Shown one piece after another: positions 1 through 13,162 of a DNA stretch of 64,000 bases (its first letter is position 1; every line of letters begins with the position of its first letter). The stretch spans positions 32,657-96,656 of the forward strand of contig JASANG010000405.1 of NCBI GenBank assembly GCA_030248215.1. Direction: 5' to 3'. The notes below the pieces were generated by a model, which made no database searches, was not told where the DNA came from, and saw only the letters and a list, made by a program, of their open reading frames with translations. Position numbers and translations under genes: made by a program. This DNA comes from Enoplolaimus lenunculus (lineage: Eukaryota > Nematoda > Enoplea > Enoplida > Thoracostomopsidae).

Positions 1-11
1 TATCTCTCTCT

Positions 12-19
<8 letters not shown>

Positions 20-95
<76 letters not shown>
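20..95. repeat. (TA)n microsatellite
   Basis: A nearly pure run of TA dinucleotides opens the window. It is a simple repeat with no coding content. Its true length is unreliable because such tracts are poorly resolved by sequencing. Confidence 0.95.
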
Positions 96-97
<2 letters not shown>

Positions 98-2930
98 TGA
101 TTTAAACCACAATTAATATTATTAGACGAGATTTATTCTAAAGTCTAATAAAATGCATAGTAGAATATAAGGTTCATACAAAAGTTATCGGACTGCCTGC
201 GGTTATTGCGAGCGATCAAAAATCAAGTGTACGTTTGTCGATTGCTACGCAGGGAATTCCGCTGCAACTATTTTATTCTGCTACCTATGCCTGGCATACG
301 TATGACATGGCCAAACTGCTATTCAAGACAGCCACTAATTAGTTTAGGTCAATTTGCACTTCTATGTAATAGCAGTTTGGTCTGGGTTAAACTGTAATTT
401 AACCTTAGTCACATTTTACACGATTAGGCACGATAACGTTGTTAGCAATCAGCGTTGGTATTACTTTATTGTTATTTTGATAAATTTCATAATTGCTATT
501 TGGCCTTGACTCAACTGCTATTTGGTTGAAATTGCAAATTGACCTAAGTAAACATTAATTGACCTGAATAACAGATTAAATGGCCCACGACATACTGTAT
601 TGATCTGTATAACATGGAGTAAGGTAAGATGGAGTGCCTATTTTAATTTTGAATCAGTATGCATCTATATCACTAATTAGAATTCGTATTTGTAGAGAGT
701 CCATAATGGTAACTTCCCTTATTCGATTACACAAATGCTTCCTAGGCCAAATCATGTTCGTAGATTTCAAATAACAGGAAAGAAAATAAATATCAGTCAT
801 CTCATATTTGTGTCACCTCAGTATAGGCGAATTTGTAAAGCGTTAAGCTTATGGATAAGTCGTGCTAAATATTTTCACCTCACTATTCAATTAGGTTTCG
901 GAAAATACCCCGCGTAGCAATATATGGTGCCATTATTAAATGCCTAAAGTTGTGAAAATTAGCCTGAGAAAAGCAGTTAAAACTATAGCCAAACCTAAAA
1001 CCTGAGTTTAAGTCTGAGTATAATCTTCATCTAAGGTTTATACCGACCCCCCTTGTCAGAACATGTCGTCAGATGCAGGATGTCAGTAAACAGACAGCCC
1101 ATGCGTGCCCCACCTCCCAGACAACGATTGTGAGCGCACGACAGCCACGATCTCACGTGCGTTGCCCGTATTTGTGCCTGAGAAGCAGGGCTCAATAATC
1201 ACCCACGCCGAACCTGGTGTGGCGTACAGCCACCATGGTACATCATTCTGTCAGCGTAGCCAGCCGTCACCGTGGCTGACTACCGAGGCATGTGCCTCTA
1301 CGACACGTAGCCTTGTCTATCCCCCAACTTAAACCTGAGATCGGACTCAATATAGTAATGTGCAATTATCAATGAAATATCGAACCATCCGGAGATCGAT
1401 CCCAGGCTTTTCGCCTCCAATCCACACATGCTTCCTGGAACAACGCTTGCCCGTGATACCACAAGGCCAATTACACCAGCACATTACAAGTTACAACCTC
1501 AGTGTGAGCTATTTAATTTTGCAGTGATATTTAATACTGTACGTTGTCATCAGGGAGTGTAGCCAGGGGTTAATTTCGATTGCAAATACCTTTACATAAC
1601 TTTTTTTATCGGGCAAGCATAGCGAGTGATAAAATTTCGTTCAACTTTGTGCAGGATATTTTTCAGTATGTAACAGTACTTTTGTCAGCGTTTTTCAACA
1701 AAGCTCTGGGAAACATATACCACGTTTCCTGCCTTGTGTATTTACGCCTTGGTTGTCCCAAGATTTTATTTTTTTAAATTTGTCGAACCAACTTGATTGT
1801 TGATTTTAGGATTTTTAATCAAAATTTAAGGTATACATTTCATGTTTTCAGAACAACACAATTATTAAGATGCAATTAAAGTTATAGGTCATGATTTAAT
1901 AAGGTATATCTCAAAATTCGACGCCATATCACCTATATAGGGCTTGGGTGTACAGTGAACCTTGCATATGACAATAATGTTTCATTTTGGAAAAATATAC
2001 TTTGCATCGTTGGAATAACACGGTCTGCATAACTGTTGTTCGAAGTTTTGCCCAAAGTTAAAGAACCACGTGGGAAATCAAACCTAATCTGTCTTGCACT
2101 ACAATCAAGCATGCTACAACTACGCAATGCGGTCGATTGCAACAATTTTATATTACGATATATGTGCACATGTATAGGAATAATTTTGGTTTAGGATTTT
2201 ACTTACCGTACCTATATATCGACAAACCATGAATGTGCGAAAACATTTAAAATACCTAAACCTGTGTTAATTTTGAGCTTCAAGTGTGTCATTATGCAGT
2301 CAGATGATTGCCTCCGCAACAGCACCGAAACTACGGTGTGAGACGACGAGGGAGCCCTTCGCCCTCATTCATATGCAACTCTCAGCCCCACTCCAACCCT
2401 AGTCCAAGAATATTTCTATATATATATTGCACAGAAAATCTATATATAGATGGATAAATCTGAACATTTGTAAATTCACAAGATAGATAATCACGGAACC
2501 AAACACTAGAAAAAGCAGATTTAAATTAAGGCTACGCAAAGACAAACTTAGACAATGTATTTAAATCCTATCAGAACACTGTTGGTTAGTTTATCATCTT
2601 TCGAATGACGGTAGTTAAAAATAAAAATTGAATGTAATGCAAGTGAGACTGCTGAGTACTTTTAAGCGTTGGGAAGAAAAACGTGAGTAATTTTTAGGCA
2701 GGAAAATATTAGCTATTAAAGACATAAGCTCGCTCAACGTAAAGAAAATTTATCAGTGTATTATTGGTACAGAAAGAATAAAGTTAAACGTACATTAATA
2801 CATTAAGTATTTAAGGTTTTAGGATGTCGCAATGAGCAATCTTCTAATTTGTCTACACGAGCACCTTTTAAATATTGGAAACTTTGTCTTTAAAAAAATG
2901 CTTTGTCAAAATTAGTGTTTCTGTACCTAC
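96..2930. other. Gene-free stretch with one GC-richer island
   Basis: I see no supportable exon here. Most of the stretch is AT-rich. About 1045-1345 is distinctly GC-richer and holds a 75-codon open frame (1105-1332, plus strand) with no recognisable domain and no flanking exon continuation. It could be a decayed repeat or an exon of an unknown gene. Nothing in the sequence decides between these. Confidence 0.5.
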
Positions 2931-3146
2931 ACTGTAAAAAATGGGGTGTCAAATTGACTCTCTCGGGAATAGGCTTTTCCTGACTACACAAACTGAGTCA
3001 AATTTGATTCCGACAGAGTCAAATTCGGCTCACTGAGCGATTCAAAGAATCGAATTTGGCTTTGGCGGTGTCGAATTTTGACTCAGTTTGTATAGTCAGG
3101 AAAAGCCTATTTCCGAGAGTCAATTTGACTCCCCATTTTTTACAGT
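2931..3146. mobile_element. Palindromic MITE (near-perfect inverted repeat)
   Basis: The left half begins ACTGTAAAAAATGGGG and the right half ends CCCCATTTTTTACAGT. Almost the whole 216 bp can fold into one hairpin, with arms sharing GACTCTCTCGGGAATAGGC-like sequence and a loop near 3030. A TA lies just outside the right end. Size, full-length inverted repeat and AT-rich context fit a non-autonomous cut-and-paste element, probably of the TA-target (Tc1/mariner-like) type. No transposase is encoded. Confidence 0.8.
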
Positions 3147-3411
3147 ATATATATATATATAAATTTTGCTGGAACAGGAATTGAATTTTTATGCAGGAAC
3201 CGGAACAGGAACCGGAATTCGAAATAGTTTTCATCACCGAATTACTGTTTGACTTTTTAGGAAACTTGCCAAAAATGGCTCAAGACAATTTTCAGCTATT
3301 TCATGATTAAGTTTTTCGAAAACACGTCAGGAATAATTTAGTAATGCGACGTTCACAATAAAAAATTTGGCCTGGCCCCAAAATATGTCCCATCCCAGGG
3401 TTAACGAGTGG

Positions 3412-3563
3412 TCGTTGACCCTACCTCAACAAAAATTTTCCGTTAACCCTACCTCAACGACGCGTTGACCCTACCTCAACGCAAAATTTCTGTTGACCCT
3501 ACCTCAACGTGTGTCACAGAGCAATTTGTGGCACACGTTGATGTAGGGTCAACGCAAAATTTC
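3412..3563. repeat. Minisatellite with terminal inverted unit
   Basis: Four direct copies of a unit containing GTTGACCCTACCTCAACG (about 30 bp period, alternating with an AAAATTT spacer) are followed by one unit in the opposite orientation (ACGTTGATGTAGGGTCAACG). The array can therefore fold into several alternative hairpins. It is not coding. Confidence 0.8.
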
Positions 3564-3718
3564 ACTTATATATATTAGTATTTACAACACACATAATTGT
3601 TATGTGTGTGGGCTAGCGCTAACCCTGGGTTAGCAGCAACACGAGTTTTATGGCAAAATTTAAAAGAAAATTTTAAATGTTGCATTCGAAGTGATTTGAA
3701 AATTTGGGGGGTACGCGC

Positions 3719-3832
3719 ATACTGCAGTGACCCGACCCGAATAAGAGGGGGACTGATCTTTATTTGGCCTCTCCAGAGGGTACCCCCCTTGTTTTTCGGT
3801 TACGGACTATAATTTATTTTTCAACCACTACT
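3719..3832 (+). mobile_element. TA-MITE family 1, left-end fragment
   Basis: The sequence starts with a variant of the family end (CTGCAGTGACCCGACCCGAA) and continues through the conserved subterminal block ending in TTCGGTTACGGACT. The right three quarters found in complete copies are missing, so this is a truncated copy. Confidence 0.75.
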
Positions 3833-4310
3833 GGATTCGACACCTTAACGTGACCTAATGTTTCCAAAAGCTCAGGGGTGTATACAAAAGGAGAACCAGT
3901 AATATATACCCTCGGAATTCTAAAACAACTTGACTACGCACACTTATGTACTGCAGAACAGCTGCAGAGCTTAAACTATTTGATCGCTCGCTAGGCTTTA
4001 TCGTTAAACAACTGTTAGACGTATTTATCCTGTTCCGAAACGAAATTCTGGCTCTGGTCCTTGCCAGCTGCCTAATTTTGCCTAAATTAATTTGTTTTTC
4101 TCGTGTTGTCATAAGCAGTATCATTAATGAAATGCGTTATTACGTTGACCATGTTTCATGGGATAAATTTCACTGTATACACTCATTTGTATGCTTTTAG
4201 CTCATTGCAGTGGCGGGTCAAGGGAATATTAAGGTGATGTATCTCATTTCACCAACCATTACTGCGGTGCTAAAAAGTTTGTTGCGTAAATCGTTCACCT
4301 GAACCTCACA

Positions 4311-4740
4311 CTGTAGTGACCCGAATAAGAGGGGGGACTGATATTTATTTGGCCTCTGCGGAGGGTACCCACCTGTTATTCGGTTACGGACTGTTATTTA
4401 TATTTATGCCGCCCTTCGCCACCCTTCGTTACTGATATATCCGGTATTGCAACTATCCGTTGAATTAAACGTTGTTTGTCTTGTGTCAATAGCTTGAGCG
4501 ATAATTCAAAGTTATATATACTCTTGAATGTATATTCAAAATTTAAGTACGCTTTAAAGTTTCAAATTCAAATTATTTGGTCCTGGAGTCATTTATGCGC
4601 TACAATTAGGGATAATTGACATTTATGGACTCTAATTAAAGTTTAGGGACTCTATCCGCTTACGGACTCTTACTAGGCATACGGACTCCTATTGATTGGG
4701 ACTCAAAATGGGGACCCCCACTTATTCGGGTTAATACAGT
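4311..4740 (+). mobile_element. TA-MITE family 1, full-length copy
   Basis: This copy runs from CTGTAGTGACCCGAATAAGA to its inverted counterpart ending in AATACAGT. The family body includes TTATTCGGTTACGGACTGTT, a central AT-rich part, and GGACTCTATCCGCTTACGGA near the right end. At about 430 bp it has no coding capacity. At least eleven other copies or fragments lie elsewhere in the window. Confidence 0.85.
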
Positions 4741-7700
4741 AGTGTGTTTTCTCGCCTGAGATACTAGTTCAAATATGTTTTCCGCCTTCTAAGTTATTAA
4801 ACACGCTTTGAAAAGCGTAAAATTTTAGATCCATTACTGACTCATGGTATGGTTCTTAATTTATAAATTGTGCTCAGTTGTCTTAATTCGGACGTTGCAA
4901 GATTGTAGAAATGTCAACTACATTTTGCGTCCTATCACTTTCAAATGAAGGGGTTTCTTGTATTTTATCCACAGTTCCTAGAACCCTTGGTCAACCAAAG
5001 CGAGCTTTTGACTACTTCCCCTTTTGTTGATTGACCTGAGTGTTAAAAACGGACTTGTTTTGATGTTTAGTAGCTACGTATTTTTTTATATAACTCTGCC
5101 TTTAAAGTCTCGAACAAATTCAATTTCAGTTTGATAAATAAGAAAAAATGCCACGGTTTATTGAATAGAAGTTCAACCATGCCACCTTCATGCGATGTGT
5201 GCGTGTTAAAAACTATCTTGGTACATTTGAACAGAAGATATTTTTTCAAAACTTTTACGGAAACTTTGCTTATCTGTTGTTTTATTGAAAATATTAAATT
5301 TCACAGTACAGGTCTCTCGCGTTTCAGCCAGTTGAATTGAACTACAGTTTTCCCAATACGTCTATATTTTTTAAACATGCAGTTGGTTTGAATATTCAAT
5401 GGTGTAACAAGCGTTTTCGATAGGGAGTTATGCTTTATATACATTTCGAAAAAGGGCCGTTGTGTAAAACACATCGAAAAGTTCCCAAATATCTTAAGGC
5501 AGAAATTGCGAAGCAGGGTTTTGACCCCTAATCTGTCGTTTCCAGGCCCTGGTAAACAACTTAAAACTACAGACAATATCAATTAGGCATATTTTTTGCA
5601 AATGTATGATGTATCGTTAAGTGTCAATAGTAGGTTTTACATGGAAGTAGGCTGGAAAAGTGACAAAAGTGCTTACAATCCATTATTGGTGCTAAGCTAG
5701 TTTTCTCACTGCCAATGACATATTCAAGTTCGTTTTATTCATTTAAGTGCATCGACTGTTCATTATGGCACTAGTACCAGACCCATAGCCATGTCGCTTT
5801 GCTAATGGAGCCGAAAATTTTTCAAGAGGATCATACAAGAGTTTCAATGACTTACAAGCAAGGTCTAGTTTAAAAAGGGCTAAACTTCTTGCAGGGCGGT
5901 TTAGACCCCCCTGGCCTCCTTCTGGCTATGAGCACGATTAGCACACTAGATACAAAACAGACCACAGATGAACAGATTTTGTTTGTTGAAAGGCCCAAAC
6001 TGACTTCGGCCCACCGGCCATTTATCCTGTAAGCATTTTGGAAAAGCAGATTAGATGCCGCACCAGTAGAGCGTTCGCTAAAGGATCCGCAAGTTTGACA
6101 GTTCGATACTCGCTTTGTACGCCTGTTTTTCCACTACTTAGTTAAAAGGGTCTAAAGTCCCGGTTCCTACCTTGACTAACATGTCCGGTACTTGGACCAG
6201 ATGGCCAGTCAACCCTTGGACTTGAACCTAAGTTATGTCTAAACCTGAAAATTTGAAACCATCTGGGGGAAGTGTTCAGCGACGGATAAGAAGTATGGGG
6301 AAGTATATATCCCACACTGGCGATACCGTGCTGAAAATTTTGCGATATAAATGGTTCTTCTGAAGTTCAATAATTGTTCTCTAACCAAATAGGTGAAAAA
6401 TCGGGCAATGTTACAACGGAAATTCAAAATTTTGCGTCTTTTGGGTGCAATTGCTCAATCTTTAAATAACGAAAAGTTTGCTAAAACACACGCATTAAAT
6501 CTTGTCAATTTCACAGAACAAAAAGTATCCTCCCTTGCCGAAAATCCTGAATCGGCCTATTTGAATTTGCGATTGCAAATAATAAAAATTTGCTATTTTT
6601 GCATTTAATGTTGTTTGATTATTGGTGATAAATGTAGCACGAACTCAATCATTATGAGTGTGGTGGTTCGTTTTGTTCTTAAATTTTCAAATTCGAAAAT
6701 TACAATAAAATCTATTTTATTGAATTGTAACCTTTTGATGCTAAACACATTAGAAATAGTACCTCATACCTCGGAACAACACTGGAAAACTAGACTGTGT
6801 TTCGCTCTATGCATATACATGTACAGTTACCTACCTGAACCTCCTATATTTTACGACAAATCCACAAATACGTTAATTAAGCAAAAATAGGTAGTCTAAA
6901 GCTTAAGCTTACTGTATTGCAATCTAACAGAAATACGTTCCGCACCTGATTTTTATATGTGGCAATACTGACGGCATTGAAAAAAATTCTGTGTTAGAAT
7001 GTGTTTCTATGCCCCTTCCCCCGTAAACACACATTCCGCCTAAATTGCAATTTCAAAGCCCGACATCTTTTATTTTATTTTTATAAACAGTAACAACCTA
7101 GCCTTAAAAATGTTACCATTAATGTTTTATCGTCAGAAAACCATAATTGCTGATTTAAGCGTTCTTGCAAAAAGTCCCTGTAGGCACACAGGCGTGTGAA
7201 CCTTATCACGTGCTGCTCAATGCGCGTAGTGACTGAATTCAAAGAGATGGATTCAGGCAAAACACAACGAAATCTGGCGGTTCGTCAGTTCAATTTCAAG
7301 TCGGAACTTTGCCTCGAGTTCTTGTTCCAACAATTGTTCGAAATGCAAAATTTTTGCCAGATTTGTTGAGAACATTGTTTGTTGAACTCATATTTTACCA
7401 GTGAAGGCGTTTAACATCACTACTAGACTATAAGCGCGCCTGACCACTCGACCCCGAGATGGTTGTTGATGTTTATAATTTATTCTTTTTCTAACACGGA
7501 TCTCAAAATTTTGAGCAAACTGTTTTCACTAAAGTTTACAACTATTTCCGGTTCCAGGTCTGGTGCTTTTCAACTTCCGCCGGACAACTATTTTATGCAT
7601 TTATTCAATTAAAACGCGACGATTACATAAAATAAAATACGTGTTGAAAAGTGTTTTGAAATCTTTGGAAAGTTTGATTAACTTTTAGCTTTTTAGAAAG

Positions 7701-8670
7701 AGCGAGCAAAGCCTTCCCGTTATTCTACTTGAGACTCAATCTTCAACGATAGGTGGGCGAAGCGGTCCTGAACGTCAAATATGTTATTGGGTATTTTTTG
7801 GACATTTTCTCTTTCTACTATGACAGCTGTAGTTGAAATCAAATCCTGTCTATGTGTGAAGACACTCTGTTCAAATTAAAAATTATATATGCGCTTTATT
7901 TTTTGATTGAGTTATGTCGATGTTTTTTTGCTAAAAGCCTACATATACATAAATCGTGTCGTCATGGGGTATATCCTGTATAGCATTTGAGCAAAGTGTA
8001 ACCTGATGCAAAAAATTTGGCAAACAAACGAAGCGCAAGAGCTAATTTAAAAAAGCCTTTAAACAGTGGCGATTTCGGAAACTTCTCTAAACAGGGGAAC
8101 GCTAAAGATATAATAGTGAAACAAAAGCTTGCGAGCGAAACGAACAAGATGTCGAACGCCACTTTAGTGCTAATCCTTAATACAACATTGTGCTTTTGAT
8201 CTCTTTTGCGGATGCATCCCCTTGGTTTCGATAGTGCCTGTAAAACTGCGTTCTCGTTTTTCCTGTAACTTTTAGGGGGAGATATACGATCTAATTCGCC
8301 ATTGCATACGCCTCTAAAGCACGTTGCTTCTTGTTAATGAATAATGTCTTACCTACGCGACCCGTGTTACGTTTAGGGACTCCAGTTTGTGCCGCCGCAC
8401 TGCAGCAAGATAAGGTTTAGATTTTCGACTACTTTTTGCTTAGACTAATAGGTTTTAGTTTCATATTCATTCGTACGCTGAGGCTTACGCTTAGGCTGAG
8501 GGATTTGGTCTTGGACTCTTGTTTTGCCCTTAAAACTATACATGTAAGGTAAGCATATAAGATATGTTTGTCCGTTATGTGCACGTGCGATATAATGCAA
8601 TGCGCTGTATGTATGTTGGCCGGCAGAATATTGTCGACATATATAGTGCGACTATAAGAGTAGTTGGAGG
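4741..8670. other. Gene-free stretch
   Basis: Apart from the SINE near 6.1 kb I see no exon with flanking splice sites, no recognised domain and no clear tandem repeat. Short open frames here are what is expected by chance in AT-rich sequence. A 60-codon basic open frame at 8017-8199 has no supporting context. Confidence 0.5.
6050..6200 (+). mobile_element. tRNA-derived SINE (family 1), degenerate copy
   Basis: The head resembles a tRNA (CACCAGTAGAGCGTTCGCT as A-box region, then AGTTTGACAGTTCGATACTC as B-box region). It is followed by the family body CTTTTCC...CCCGGTTCCTACCTTGACTA. The head is too diverged to be a working tRNA, and the shared non-tRNA body marks it as a SINE. Confidence 0.65.
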
Positions 8671-8672
8671 GG

Positions 8673-8810
8673 CGGGTTAAGTGGCGCGTCGGCAGAGCGA
8701 TTGCCTTGGAATTCGTAGGTCGTTAGTTCAAAACCGCCCGTAACCCGCTTTTCCAGCTGCGTAGTTAAATGTTCTGAAGTACCGGTTCCTACTTTATAGA
8801 CTGACAACAA
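8673..8810 (+). mobile_element. tRNA-derived SINE (family 1), best-preserved plus-strand copy
   Basis: The head forms a 7-bp acceptor-like stem (GCGGGTT with AACCCGC) around an A box (AGTGGCGCGTCGGCAGAGCG) and a B box (GTCGTTAGTTCAAAACC). The tRNA-unrelated body CTTTTCCAGCTGCGTAG then CCGGTTCCTACTTT follows and is shared with the copies at 6.1 and 31.5 kb. The shared body argues for a SINE and against a host tRNA gene. Confidence 0.8.
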
Positions 8811-9400
8811 CTAGGTATATGTTAAAAAGCAGTAGTGTAGATGGAATATAATATGTAAACTCATACATCTTTAGCACTTGCCGTGGTCTGTAAACAAACA
8901 AACTATTGTTCCTGCAATAGGTTACAAAGCGTCTAAAGCATGTTGCAAATTTGGCCTGCATAACTCATAGTTTTATCTAAAAATGCATTGTGTCAATATT
9001 TGCCTTTTGAGGCTAATACGTCACATTTTGACATTATTTCAGGCAAGTAAAGCTATCCATGAGTTGTAGAAATTGGACGATAAGAATATTTGCTTTAAAA
9101 AATTTTGTTCCCGTAACAAAGTTTTGGCCACGCTTGCAGTTACCTCGAAGTTAGTGTATGCCTTATTGAAATTTTTTGGTCTTTCTAAATATGTTGAGTA
9201 GTCTACGAGACAATACTAGTTAGCTAAATTTCAGCAACTTGATCATCGTGTATGTTGTGTTTTTACCGTTCAGGATATATGTAGATTAAACATGGTTGGA
9301 TGGATCAAAACTGCATATTTGATTTTGAACACTTTGAATTTGGGGGCTGAAGCCCGCTTGTAATCCTCCGATTATTTTGATCGCCATTTATATCCTTATA

Positions 9401-9581
9401 CGGTCACATGTATTTTCAATGGAAGAACGTTTTTCTATGGTACAAGAACAGAGTAAGCTTTGGCTTTAGACTAATTTTTTTGGCTTTTTAGGCTTAAGCT
9501 AGCTTAGGTAAAGGTCGTTCTTAGCTTAGACTTAGGAATATGCCTATACTATATTTCCGCCCCTGTTATATACATTAGTTC
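9401..9581. mobile_element. MITE family 2 copy (TTGGCCAATG ends)
   Basis: This is a diverged copy of a roughly 165-bp family whose inverted ends read TTGGCCAATGTA...CAGGAGCGGAAC. The centre carries AAGCTTTGGCTTTAGACTAA and TAGGCTTAAGC-type sequence. The element has no coding content. Its superfamily is not assigned because target duplications are unclear. Confidence 0.6.
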
Positions 9582-9689
9582 TGATTCTTATATATCACAA
9601 CTCTAAAATATCAAGCGGTGCGCTATCGTGAGCGCAAGTCCAAAAAATTTCATGTATAATTTGTTGTACGTTACCATTGGGCAGCTCAT

Positions 9690-10105
9690 GTCCATTATTG
9701 TACTGCGCTGGACGACGCCCGGACGGCATTAAAATAGTCAAAAGTATAGCGCCAATCTAAACTGCGTTCGCATTTGTTTTGACAATCATCCTCACAGAAA
9801 CATTCAGTTGCCGTACAACCAACGGTTGCAGTTGCGCTATACTTTACTAAGCCGGACGTGGCCGCACGCCGCCGCGCGTCGTTGCACATTTGCGCGCTGT
9901 AATTTTTATTGAAAAGAATTACATCGCTGCGCGCCGGTGCCCGGCGGCGTCCGGCGTCGCGTGACGGCGTACAGCAAGCTTTTTACCGTGCCGCCCACCG
10001 GCGTCCGGTGGCGTGCGACGGCGCGCGGTGGCGTCCGGCCGCGAGCGGCGACGTCCAGCGGCGCGCGGCGACGTTCGCGGCGGCGCGCGGTGGCGTCCAG
10101 CAAGT
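9690..10105. repeat. GC-rich CpG-dense degenerate minisatellite
   Basis: After a moderately GC-rich lead-in, 9925-10100 consists of irregular GGCGTCCGGCGGCGCGCGG-like units, very unlike the AT-rich surroundings. Long open frames appear on both strands only because the units lack stop codons. Shorter relatives lie near 12.5, 19.0, 31.4, 31.9 and 34.9 kb, so it is a dispersed family and not a CpG-island promoter. Confidence 0.75.
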
Positions 10106-10288
10106 AAGCGCAAACTATAATTTCATATCGGGGATTCGGGGCAATTACCAAGCAGTAAAGCACAGATTCGTTTTCGTCAAACGCTGTGTTCAATTTTGTT
10201 CATTTACTCTTGTACGCCGTTCATAAGTTTTGACGTTTTAAGCGTGAATATTATCTATTTTCTCGGAGATCTAATTTCAAATTACTTA

Positions 10289-10759
10289 CTATGGTGACCC
10301 GAATAAAAAGGTGAGACTCATATGTATTTGGCTTCTCCAGAGGGCATTCCCCTCTGTTATTTGTTAACGGACTGTGATTTATTTTTAAACAGCCCTCCGC
10401 CATCCTTCTTTACTGACATATCCGGTATTGCAACTATCGTTTGAATTAAACGTTTATTAGTCTTGTTCAGAAGTTTAAGCGATAATGCAAGGTTATATAT
10501 ACTAAGTAATGTATTTTCAAAACTTACGATGTTTTAGAGTTTCGAACTCAACAATATTCGGTCCTGGAGTCAATTATACACTACAATTAGGGATAACTGA
10601 CATATATGGACTTAAAATGGGGATACTTGATATTTATGCACTCTAGCTAGGGTTTAGGGACTCTATCCGCTTACGGAATCCTATTATACTGACTCCTATT
10701 AATTAGAACTCAAAATGGGGGCTCCATCTTATTAACCGCCCCTGTTCGGGCCACTACAG
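10289..10759 (+). mobile_element. TA-MITE family 1, diverged full-length copy
   Basis: The left end CTATGGTGACCCGAATAAAA and right end GTTCGGGCCACTACAG are diverged family termini. The internal blocks (TTTGTTAACGGACTGTGATT; AGGGACTCTATCCGCTTACG) are in the usual order. It has no coding capacity. Confidence 0.8.
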
Positions 10760-13162
10760 TGATGAACTGAACGACGGTCTTAAGGATACGAGGTGTTTAT
10801 TTTCAAATGGTGACTGTAAGAATTTGATCTCGAAAAGGAAAGCAATCTATTACATTTTTGAGTATATATTTAAACGTTGCTCATCCTTGACCGAATTATA
10901 CCTAATATTCGTAACTCGGTGACACTGAGACAAAGGGATAAACTGTTTTCTATAAACCTTCGTTCCCTATATTGAACACGATTTTCTCACAAAAAGTTTT
11001 TTCCATTTCAATAAATATAGGCGACGCATTCAGAATGTATCGGTGAAGAATATATACTATCTCGTTTTAGTTTGAAATGTGAAAAATTGGCTGACTCTAT
11101 TTTTTGAATTTTAACGGCAGATATCGCGAGAATTGCAAATATTGCAAAATTTTGATAAAAAAATCTGCGGTTGAAAGTGAAACCTTTTCAATTTGTAATG
11201 TAGTGTATTTAACCAAATAAGCCACTACATGTTTCGTTAACATGGGCTTTTAAAGAAGTTACCTCTCATTCTGCCTTTAACAGCAATTTAAGGTATTTGT
11301 GAAAACTATAAACATCTACTCATATGTTCGTGTTTAGAAAACGAAATAAAGCACAGTTTTCTTGTATAATTTTTTCTACATGCGGTTATATGATGCGAAA
11401 CTAATATAATATACGGTAAATTCCAATCTGCAGCCTACCAGGTTATTTTTGGCATAGGTACTACGATTAGGGGCATAGGGTGACTCGGAGGCGGAGGTGA
11501 GGCAAAATTAGGTAAATAAAATGACGTTCAGTTTGTTTATTTTTGCAAGGTGTACTTATATATTTTGGATTTACTCTTATTTGCCAAATCTCACCAATTG
11601 TTTAATCAAAATTGCATCAAACGTTAAACCGAAAGGCACCAAAATCCGCAATTGGTAAATATAAAGTACAAGTTACCTTTTTATCATGATTAAATTTCTT
11701 GCAATTGTTTGGGCTGTTTTAAAACACTGTGAATAGTTGAGATGGCCAACTTGCCGATTGGAACAAATACGCGTTCAAGATATTAACAGCCATTTTGAAG
11801 CTTTCAATTATACAAATTTCGAGCAGAGTGTCCCCAACTAGAAGCGAGGCGAATAGAGTGCTCCGTATGTTTCCCTGATTTGCAAAAATGTTTGCCCCAA
11901 ATCCAAAAATTGTTATGCCTTGTTTCAGAAAAAATTTAAAATACTCAATAGTCTGCGGTTCATTAATCATTTAGCGATTTTTTTTCACAAAGATACCTGA
12001 CCTCGTTTTGTTTTCGGCAGCCCAAAACACTTTCGTACAGAAAGCCTTGTGAGGGCTCTAGCTCGAAGTGTAGGCATATAGTTAATAGAGAAATATATTT
12101 CGTTGAAATTTGTTTGAAAAACGCAAAAAGTAAATTTTACAAGCTGTAAAAATAACCTATTGGATCCTGGACTCTGAAATATTTTTATCAGTCGCGCCGC
12201 TCGTTCGTTACAGTGTACGAAGTTGTGCCCCTCGAAATGAAATCGTCTATTTTCGTAGCTCGACCACGTTCTTAATCACTGATGTCAAAAAGTTTCGCTA
12301 CCTTTTATGTGGGTTGAAAAAAACCGAAATTTTCAGACTTTGAAATGTTTTTAACACTGAAACACGCAGACACGACACAACAGTTATACGTTTTGACTCA
12401 TTTATCATTATAGTAACCGTATTCTCAAATGTGCGAAACATCTAGTTAGTACTAAATAGGTCTTGTAAAAGTGGTGGATTACCTTTTGCCTATTTTGATG
12501 CCTTTAGGTTCCGTTCGGCATCGTACGATATCGTATGCGAAATACTTTGCGACGCCGGGCTCACAGCACCGCAAACCAATTATGTTTTAACCATCTGGCT
12601 ACGAGCCTGAGAAGCATTGAGCTGAACGTCACATGAAACTCAGTGTTAAAAATATTGTAACCAGTTTGGCTTGTAAGAGAATTTGATTAGCAACAAGTAA
12701 AATTAACTATATATATAATGTATATATGTATGTAAGTATATATTTCATATATATATACTACATCTGGCAATCTGGTAAATACCAGTTGGGCCGTTTTCAC
12801 GGCATTATAAAGCGATTATTTTTTCAACTGGCTGTTACCAGAAATTGGGTTTCAGATTTTAATTTCGATTACGACCTGTGGGTTATAAAAATAGTTTGCG
12901 GAGCAGAACTTTGCTAAAGTTTACTATATTTTTGGTATTTTAGATATTTTATTGAAATAAAATTAAAAGTAGCTCATGTTATCATTAGGCCTGGCTTGAA
13001 ATTTAAAGACAAAGTTGCAAGCAATAGCTTTCTCTAGTGATAACAACAGCTAAAATTTGCATTTTTCTATTTTAAGCGCATATATAAAAGCAATACATTA
13101 TACCCAAACCTTGGCCTATCTAAGAATCTATTTGAATTATTCGCTTTTGCAGCAATCTGAAT
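10760..13162. other. Gene-free stretch
   Basis: I find no supportable feature. An 83-codon minus-strand open frame (11719-11970) includes a GANIFANQGN stretch loosely like an ankyrin loop, but it has no second repeat and no splice context. I do not call it a gene. Confidence 0.5.

Noticed and set aside
1105-1332. A gene in the GC-rich island near 1.2 kb
   Set aside because: No domain, no splice partners and no promoter or poly(A) context.
8673-8752. A tRNA gene on the plus strand
   Set aside because: The acceptor-like stem is present, but the anticodon arm does not fold cleanly and the SINE body follows.
9909-10226. Arg/Ala-rich proteins on both strands
   Set aside because: Their openness comes from stop-free GC-rich repeat units; the frames end at the repeat edges.
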